From Macrotis lagotis (Eukaryota > Chordata > Mammalia > Peramelemorphia > Peramelidae), in contig NC_133658.1 of NCBI RefSeq assembly GCF_037893015.1, forward strand, positions 427,333,890-427,397,889: a stretch of 64,000 nt of DNA, read 5' to 3'. The number at the start of each line of letters is the position of its first letter. Within the stretch, counting starts at the first letter, position 1. This document shows positions 57,404 through 64,000 of the stretch, piece after piece. Below the pieces are notes generated by a model. That model searched no databases. It was not told where the DNA came from and saw only the letters and a list, made by a program, of their open reading frames with translations. Made by a program: the position numbers and the translations under genes.

Positions 57404-60400
57404 ATAACCACAGGCAAGCATGAATTGATAGAAAGTGAAGTAGAGCCAATAAAAAGATCCATGGTGACTACAACAATGTAAATGGAAAGAACTACACACC
57501 AAAGCAAATAAATAAATTATGAATGCAACAAAATTATAACGATTAAGTAGAACTCAAATGAAGAGATAATAGAAAATGACTCCAACTTATGAATGATTAT
57601 ACATGTGTCCTTTAACTTATTTATTATTAACTCCAAACTAAAAGATGTATAACAAGAGGTTGCTGCTTTCCCTCTGAATCCTGTGTTTTCCTGTTCTGGG
57701 ATTAGAGACAAGGAGTTTCCATCTCTACAACCTCTCACACTTTCTTTTGTAAATCTTCAAAGAAATAGTTGATAATAATTTGCATGACCCATCTCAAGTA
57801 TTCTTGAGGAAGACAGAATTGTAAAGACAAATCTAAAAGGAGCAAGAATCCTTTTCTAAATCCAAAATCCTCAATAGGAGGACCAGATGGGGTGAGGTAT
57901 ACCAACTGAGACTGAAAACACATAAGTAGGTATGGACTCTCCAGGATCTTAGTCTGAGCAAAAAACAGAGAATTATTTCAGTAGATCAATAAAGAAGTAT
58001 TCTCATGGCTACCTGTAGGGTTAGATGTAGAGGACTGAGCTATGAAACTAGGTTTAGAATAGGAGAATCAAATAAATGTAGAGTCAGTCAGTGCTCAATA
58101 AGTAGAAAAGAGTGATAAACACTGTCAGCTAAGGCTCCAGTACAATCCTTCCATACCCCCTCAAACTCATATTCTGGCAGAAGAATAGTGACCAAATGGA
58201 AAACTGATTTAAAAAAAAAACACAAACAGATTCAGAGCAGTGTTTGGAAGAATGAATCTGATTTTTTTCCCTTGCTGGGGTCCCATGCAATTTAATATTG
58301 TAAGTCACAAAAGTACTGAGTGTAGATGAAAGGAGAAACTCTACTTTCTAAATGTTTGGAAATGAAATTTTGTCCTTCCTTGTATAAATAAAAGCATTTT
58401 TTAAAATTCTCATTAGACTAAGAGAAACTTGGGAGAATAAATGAAATGAGTGGATTAAGTAAGCACTTTTATGCTAATACTGGGTAAAATGTTGGAAAAA
58501 TGAAAGAGAGAGGCAGAGACAGAGACAGAGACAGAGACAGAGAGACAGAGACAGACAGACAGAGAAAAAGAGACAAAGTGATAGAGATAGAGTTAAAGAG
58601 AGAGACAGAGAAAAAGACAAAGGCGAGAGACAAAGAGAGAAAGAAACAAAGAGAATCCCTGCTCTCAAGGATTTCATATTATCGTTAGAGGAGACAACAC
58701 ATCTTACAACAAAAGTGTTTATCTGCAATGCAAGTGGAAAATCTGGGCTTCAGAATGAGTAGCAAGGTCCAAAATTCTTTAATGTATACTAGTGGGTAAG
58801 ATTACATTGCCTAAAAAACCTAAAGGGCACAAGGTCTCATTTGGAAGGCTTGTAAATGGTTATTTTCATCTCATCCTTGTGATATGAACAGTCAACTACA
58901 AAACTCTTCCCGTTTAGTTGCTCCAATGGCATGGAAGTAGCCTAAACAACTTTTGGGGGAGTATGAAAAGAATCCAAGGAGGAAGGAAGGAGTGCCAGAT
59001 GTTGAAATTATCAGATTCCAACTGGTTGGAGGATAGTAAGTCAGCTAGGTAAGGGGTTTCCAAAGTATACGTAGACTCTTGGTATCAAGAGGGAACCTCT
59101 GACGCAAGGACTACATTTAGGAAGCTCAGACTACCAAACTTTTAAAATTTATTTCATTTTATTTCTTATTTAATTTTTTAATGCAGATTTTCTGCACTTG
59201 CAAGCCATGACAGTATAATCATAAGCATCATTGTAGGCATGAAACTGAGAAAAACTGTATAATTGTTTTTAATTTTGTATGTGGGGGAGGAGAAAAAAGG
59301 GGATAAGGGATGTTTCAATTAGCAACTATGACCACCCTGATTTTGGACAGTAGAATACTATATAGTGCCTTACAAAAGAATTTTATATTGGGGAATGCCT
59401 GTGGACTATGACAAGAGTATCATTAAAAGGATATTGGTGACTTCTGTTGCTTCTTTGGGTGGATAAAAAGAACTGGGGAATGTATTCAGGAGCAAAGACA
59501 ATGGAATCATTGCTTCAAGTGAGGTGCCGAAAAGTACTGAGCATGACCAACGTCCTGGGATAGGAGTTCTTAACCTTCTTTAGGGCAAATTCTTCCAGAA
59601 GTCTATAGAAGTCTATGAGTGAATGCCCAATTAGTAGTTAGTTTAAAAAAATAAAAGTTGTTTTTTTCCAATTCCCATTCACAGATCCCCTGAAGTCTCT
59701 TCATAGATTTAACACTTGAAAATCCATGGACTTTCAGTTAAAAACCTCTAATCCAAGAAGATAACTAGACAGGAAAATAATTAAAGATTGATTTAAAAAC
59801 TTGCTATTCTGTTCAGGGAATTTCTAAGAAATCAATCAATCAACCAATCAAGCTTTCTGTAATGATGTGGGTAAGACCAACTTCAACAGGATTACAGAGC
59901 CAATTGTTAAATTTTGAATTTATGCACTGGCATTTGGAAACAGCAAAGCTATAAATCAATGATTGAGTTATTGTGTGTTGATTTCTAGACTATGTAAGAA
60001 AGTACAAATAATGTAAGATTAGAATTAAAAGTATTTTATTTTGTTGAAGAATCAGTTGTAAAACATTTACCAGAAAACCTGTGCTTCTATGTTCCAAACA
60101 CGGATTTGCTCTGCAAGTAAAAAGAAAAAAAAAGAGACCCTACTTTCAAGAACCTTGCATTTTATGGAGGAAAAACAACATATATTCATATAAGTAAAAA
60201 CAAATTTTATCCAAGAGTAATTGGAAGAATATACCTGAAGCTGGCAGAGAAGAGAATGAGAAAAGACATCATGGTGCTTGAATTGAATTGAAGAAAACTG
60301 CAAAGAAAATTCAGGAAAAAAAAGAGGTCCTTCAAAGATGGATGATGAAGTATATGGTAGAACCGCTTGTATGTGAGGAATTTTCCTCATCATGTGGCAC

Positions 60401-61599
60401 TCTATTGACAGAAGTTTCATTGTTTCAGACCATAAAACGGACCCTGAAACAAGCAGAACAAGTTTGATGTGATTTCTTATATAACCCTTTCCCTTAAAGG
60501 GTCATTTGCAAAAGACCCTCTTCGTTGATGCAGATTACTCAATACCTATGTGAAGGATGGAGTTGGTGAGAACTATAGAGAAGAGAGATTCAGGTCTTCT
60601 GACTTCAATCTTGGAGAGAGACTTCACATGATCAAGACTCTCTTTTAGGTCTCCAAAGGAAGAAAAAGACCCAAGAAAAAAGCCAACAAGATGAAACTGC
60701 CAACTTCTTGTCATGCCATCTTCTTCCTAAACTTTTTCTTTCCCTTAAGGGATTCAAAGGGAGTTTAGAGCCACATTTCTTCTTTCTCCAAGCTGGAGTC
60801 CAGAAGACAATGTTGTTTTTTCTGCTCTCTTCAGTTCCCCACAACTGTACAATTTTTTTTCTAAATGCAAATGAGAGTCAAAGGTTTCACCCACAAGAAA
60901 TTATAGCTATTTTCATGAGTAACTGTTCACTTACCGAGGAAGAATGACTTTGAACCATTGCAAGAACTTATCACTGAGAATGGCAAATACCTGATACAAA
61001 AAAAATGTAATTATTAGGGAAAGTATAAAGGAACTTCTTTTTCATGTTCTATATAACCTAATAATGAACCTTTCATCCATTACTGTAATTGAGTATTTCA
61101 ATGTAATGGCTAATCAATTCAGGGTACAGAGATTGTAAGGGACATTTATCAAATTTCCCTATCTAAATATACAATGGATCTAATCAAATTAATATATTTT
61201 TGTCTTGAATAATTTCTTCGTAGTTGTGGCTGGTTAAAAGTTTACCCATTCTCTTTGCAGCCATGAAAGAGAAAATTACATTATCTTCTATTATTTTACC
61301 TAGTATCAAATAATTATAACAATTATTGCTTTTTAGTATAACTGGAGATCTCTCAGAATGCAATTCCCTTTTTCCCCATTCTATGTTTCAAAGCATTCCT
61401 TTATATTCATAAGCCTTTCTTTCTTCCAAATGAATATTGTTATTATTCTTATGAATTATTGCATTTACATTTCCATCAAGTTAGCACTGACTCTGTGGAT
61501 TAATTTGGATACCATTCTTATCTTTTGTGTATTAGCTTGACCTAACCATTTGCACTAAATAGCTCTTAGCTACTTTTTAACATATAAAAAAAGTTTCAT
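57404..61599. other. No gene seen; few recognisable repeats
   Basis: The least annotated stretch of the window. It holds the GACAGA repeat at 58505-58650, small pieces of the ancient dispersed repeat near 58650-58700 and 60135-60210, and otherwise unrecognised sequence. Frames of 60-117 codons (for example the minus-strand frame at 60067-60420) show no motif that I know. Confidence 0.45.
58505..58650 (+). repeat. (GACAGA)n / GA-rich simple repeat
   Basis: GAGACAGAGACAGA pattern decaying rightward. Confidence 0.9.
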
Positions 61600-62170
61600 A
61601 ATCATCTTTTTATATTGTGGATCAGCAGGTTAATTCATAGATTACTACTATATCTTGTCATTATATCTAGTGGAACATTTTAATGTTTATTTCTTTTTTT
61701 ATTGGTGAGATAGTGGTAGTTTTAATCTTATTACTGATTCTTTATGAAACTACCAATTATCTTAAGTTTTTGTTTATTCTCTTGACTTTCTAAATAAACT
61801 ACCATTTCATTGGCAAATAAATATATTTTGTGGTTCTCTTTACCAGTGTTTATTCCTTCATATCTTTGTTTTTGTTGTACTGCAGTAACTAGCATTTTAG
61901 AACAATGGCAATTAATAACAGTGAGAATACAAAACTTTGATTTACTTCTGTTCTTTGTGGGAAAGGTTTTTATTTTCATCTTTTATATAGAATACTAGCT
62001 AATGGATTAAAATTTATCCTTTTATGTGTTAAAAAATCTTCCTTTTTTATCAATTTTGCTATTAAAAATTAGTTCTAAATATTAAGTATTTTTTTCCAGT
62101 TTCTTTTTAGGTGGGTTTGTTTAAATCTTGTTGCCTAAATTCATTGGGCTATTTTTCTAATACTGAATCT
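61600..62170 (-). mobile_element. Old L1 ORF2 reverse-transcriptase fragment (inverted half)
   Basis: The minus-strand frame at 61731-61979 contains IYLFANEMVVYLESQENKQK, the counterpart of LSLFADDMMVYLENPKK in the intact-order L1 at 37.66 kb. The FADD catalytic box has become FANE, so it is dead. The neighbouring 62290-63110 carries the next part of ORF2 in the opposite direction. Confidence 0.68.
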
Positions 62171-62289
62171 TTATGGCAATCTTTCCATAATTCAATCTGA
62201 TCACTGATAAATAATGCATATCTTAATATATCATTATTTATCAATACTTCACTATTTTCATCAATATTTGTATGTCATTTCTATAGTAA

Positions 62290-63110
62290 AAACATGCCAT
62301 AATCAAGATTATTTAAAAAAGGCTACAGGTTGTGCCAATAAATTAAAAATGGCAATATTACATTAGTTCATTTATAGATTCAGTGCCATACCAAACAGAC
62401 TAGACAAGGTAATAAAATTCTTTGGGGGGGGGCGGGAAATAGTGAAGAAGCCCAAAGGAAATACTTCAATAAAAAAATGGGTGGAAGGAAGAAGGAGGTT
62501 TATCAGTACCAAATTACAAAGTATATTATAATGCAACAATCATCCAAAAAATGACACCAATTAAAAAGTAAAAAAAAAAGTCAATCAATGGAATATATTA
62601 TGTACACAAGAGTCAGGAACAATCAGAAGTTCCATAATATTTATCAAGAACTCACTTTGACAAAAATTGCTGAAAAAGCTGAAAATTAGTGTCTCAGAAA
62701 TTAAGTTTATAACAATATTTCATTATATATGTGACAATTTAATGCAAATGGATACATGAAATATAAAAACTAAATAATAAAACATGAGAATTAGGAATGA
62801 AGTTACTTTTCACGATTCTAAGTAACAGAAGGATGATTGACTTAAGAGATAGAATAACAGAAAATTCACCAAACAATTTTGATTACACAAATTTAAAAAA
62901 TTTTCATTAGTTAAATTACTGCCAATAGAAAGGAAATAGTTAACTTATAAAAAATAATTGCACCAAGTTTCTCTAATAAAAATTTTATACTTGAGTTACA
63001 TAGGAAATTGTTGCAAATATAAGATCTCTTTGAGCTCTGAATCCATGACCGTCTGAACAAGAGGCATTCCACAAAAGACAAATGGCTGAAGGATATGAAG
63101 AGGCAAGTTT
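62290..63110 (+). mobile_element. Old L1 ORF2 post-RT fragment
   Basis: TTCATTTATAGATTCAGTGCC resembles the TYLFSALPI coding segment of L1 just after the RT domain. TTATCAGTACCAAATTACAAAG and TATTATAATGCAACAATCAT match the LS.PDLKLYYKASVI segment. AAGAGGCATTCCACAAAAGAC and GGCTGAAGGATATGAAGAGGC match the HSPIDKWSKDMQRQ segment. No frame survives. Confidence 0.65.
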
Positions 63111-63111
63111 T

Positions 63112-63590
63112 AAAAATTACATTTTATATATTTCAATAAACAAAATCTGCATTATTCCCTCCCATCTCAACTTACAACCCCAACTGAGAACAAAAGGAAA
63201 CCTATTACAAATATGTACAGTCAGTCCAAGAAAATGTTGTCTTCACTCTAAGTCTTTTCTCTCTCTAATCAAAAGATATGTGGCATGTTTCATTATTAAT
63301 CTTCTGGATTTGTGACTAATCTTTATGAGAATTCTTAATTCATTCAAAACTGTTTACTTTAAAATATAGCTACCATTGCATAAACTGTTTTCCTGGTTCT
63401 ATTCACTTCCCTCTTCATTGGTTCATTTAAATCTTATCAAATTTCTCTGAAGTCCTCTGCTTCACTATGCATTCTTTTAATTTGTGGCACTTCATCAGAT
63501 TCCCAATTATTTGCCACCACAAAAGAATTATAAATATTTCTGTCTATCATTAGAATTTGAAAAACTAAAAATTCATTTAATCTACCCCCC
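63112..63590 (-). mobile_element. L1 3' end, minus strand
   Basis: 3'UTR start (TTTTATATATTTCAATAAAC, CCCTCCCATCTCAACTTAC). Then CTGGTTCTATTCACTTCCCTC and ATTCCCAATTATTTGCCACC, the reverse of the KNWE.. region of ORF2. It abuts the plus-strand fragment ending near 63110. Confidence 0.65.
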
Positions 63591-63726
63591 TTTATAATGT
63601 TCTTTTCCTTTTTCTCCATTTCCCTTTACTTGCTAAGTGAAATCTGTTTTTGCACCCAAGTGATTGTGTGTTTGTGTGTATTCTTCCTTTCTTTGACTAA
63701 TTCAGGAGAGAGGTTCAAGTGTGAGC

Positions 63727-63833
<107 letters not shown>

Positions 63834-64000
63834 CTCTTTACATAAATATCTACTTTGCATACCCTAATACCCCTTTTCCTCTCTGCCCACCAATGGAGTA
63901 TTCCTCTTTCCCTTTCTTTCCATTCTTCAAGAGATCATTAAACTGTAACAGTTTCATTTGCCTACACTACTTTTGTGACTCCTATTGATTTTAGGGTCCA

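Noticed and set aside
60067..60420. 117-codon minus-strand frame as a gene
   Set aside because: No motif, no context and overlap with a dispersed repeat fragment.

Overview
The window looks like marsupial nuclear DNA, probably from an Australian (dasyurid-like) species. It is AT-rich and dominated by retrotransposons. Ten copies of a tRNA-derived SINE carry the head GGGGCAGCTAGGTGGC and the tail TTGCCTTGCAAAAA, which I associate with marsupials. Alongside them are many 3' pieces of a marsupial-type L1, older L2 and CR1/L3 LINEs, MIR-like SINEs, a pogo-like DNA transposon and one old LTR-flanked provirus. The species assignment is inference. I found no host protein-coding exon, tRNA or rRNA that I could support. 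The window reads as intergenic or intronic, and most long open frames lie in simple repeats or in LINE remains.

Layout. 1-9 kb: pyrimidine and purine simple tracts, including a 417-bp polypurine tract at 2.4 kb, low-information AT-rich DNA and old L1 3' ends. 9-16 kb: SINEs, L1 3'UTR pieces on the minus strand, L2, MIR and CR1/L3. 16-19.4 kb: TA and hexamer microsatellites and a self-complementary SINE-like element. 20-27.5 kb: long degraded L1 pieces, each split by a young SINE, plus a ~155-bp inverted duplication. 29-30 kb: a GC-rich island with a 59-bp minisatellite. 30-32 kb: an L1 3' end and MIR-like SINEs. 33-33.7 kb: a pogo-like element with TIRs, two helix-turn-helix remnants and no DDE domain.

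The centrepiece is 34.5-39.8 kb. A nearly complete U6 snRNA copy is fused at its 3' oligo-T to a 5'-truncated L1 that begins inside the ORF1 C-terminal domain and runs through ORF2 to the 3' end. One 12-bp target-site duplication brackets the whole composite, so U6 and L1 went in as one event: a U6/L1 chimeric retrotransposition product in a marsupial genome. Its ORF2 is broken by stops and frameshifts.

40-48 kb: nested SINEs, L2, L1 3'UTRs and a 189-bp unclassified repeat present twice. 49.2-56.5 kb: two diverged ~600-bp direct repeats with TG/CA ends and a polypurine tract mark a minus-strand, coding-dead provirus that has collected an L1 and three SINEs. 56.5-64 kb: old L1 pieces, including a candidate twin-priming inversion, and simple repeats.

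There is no operon or pathway here. The relationships are those of insertion order: young SINEs and L1s sit inside older L2, MIR, SINE, L1 and LTR material, and exact target-site duplications let several insertions be ordered in time.
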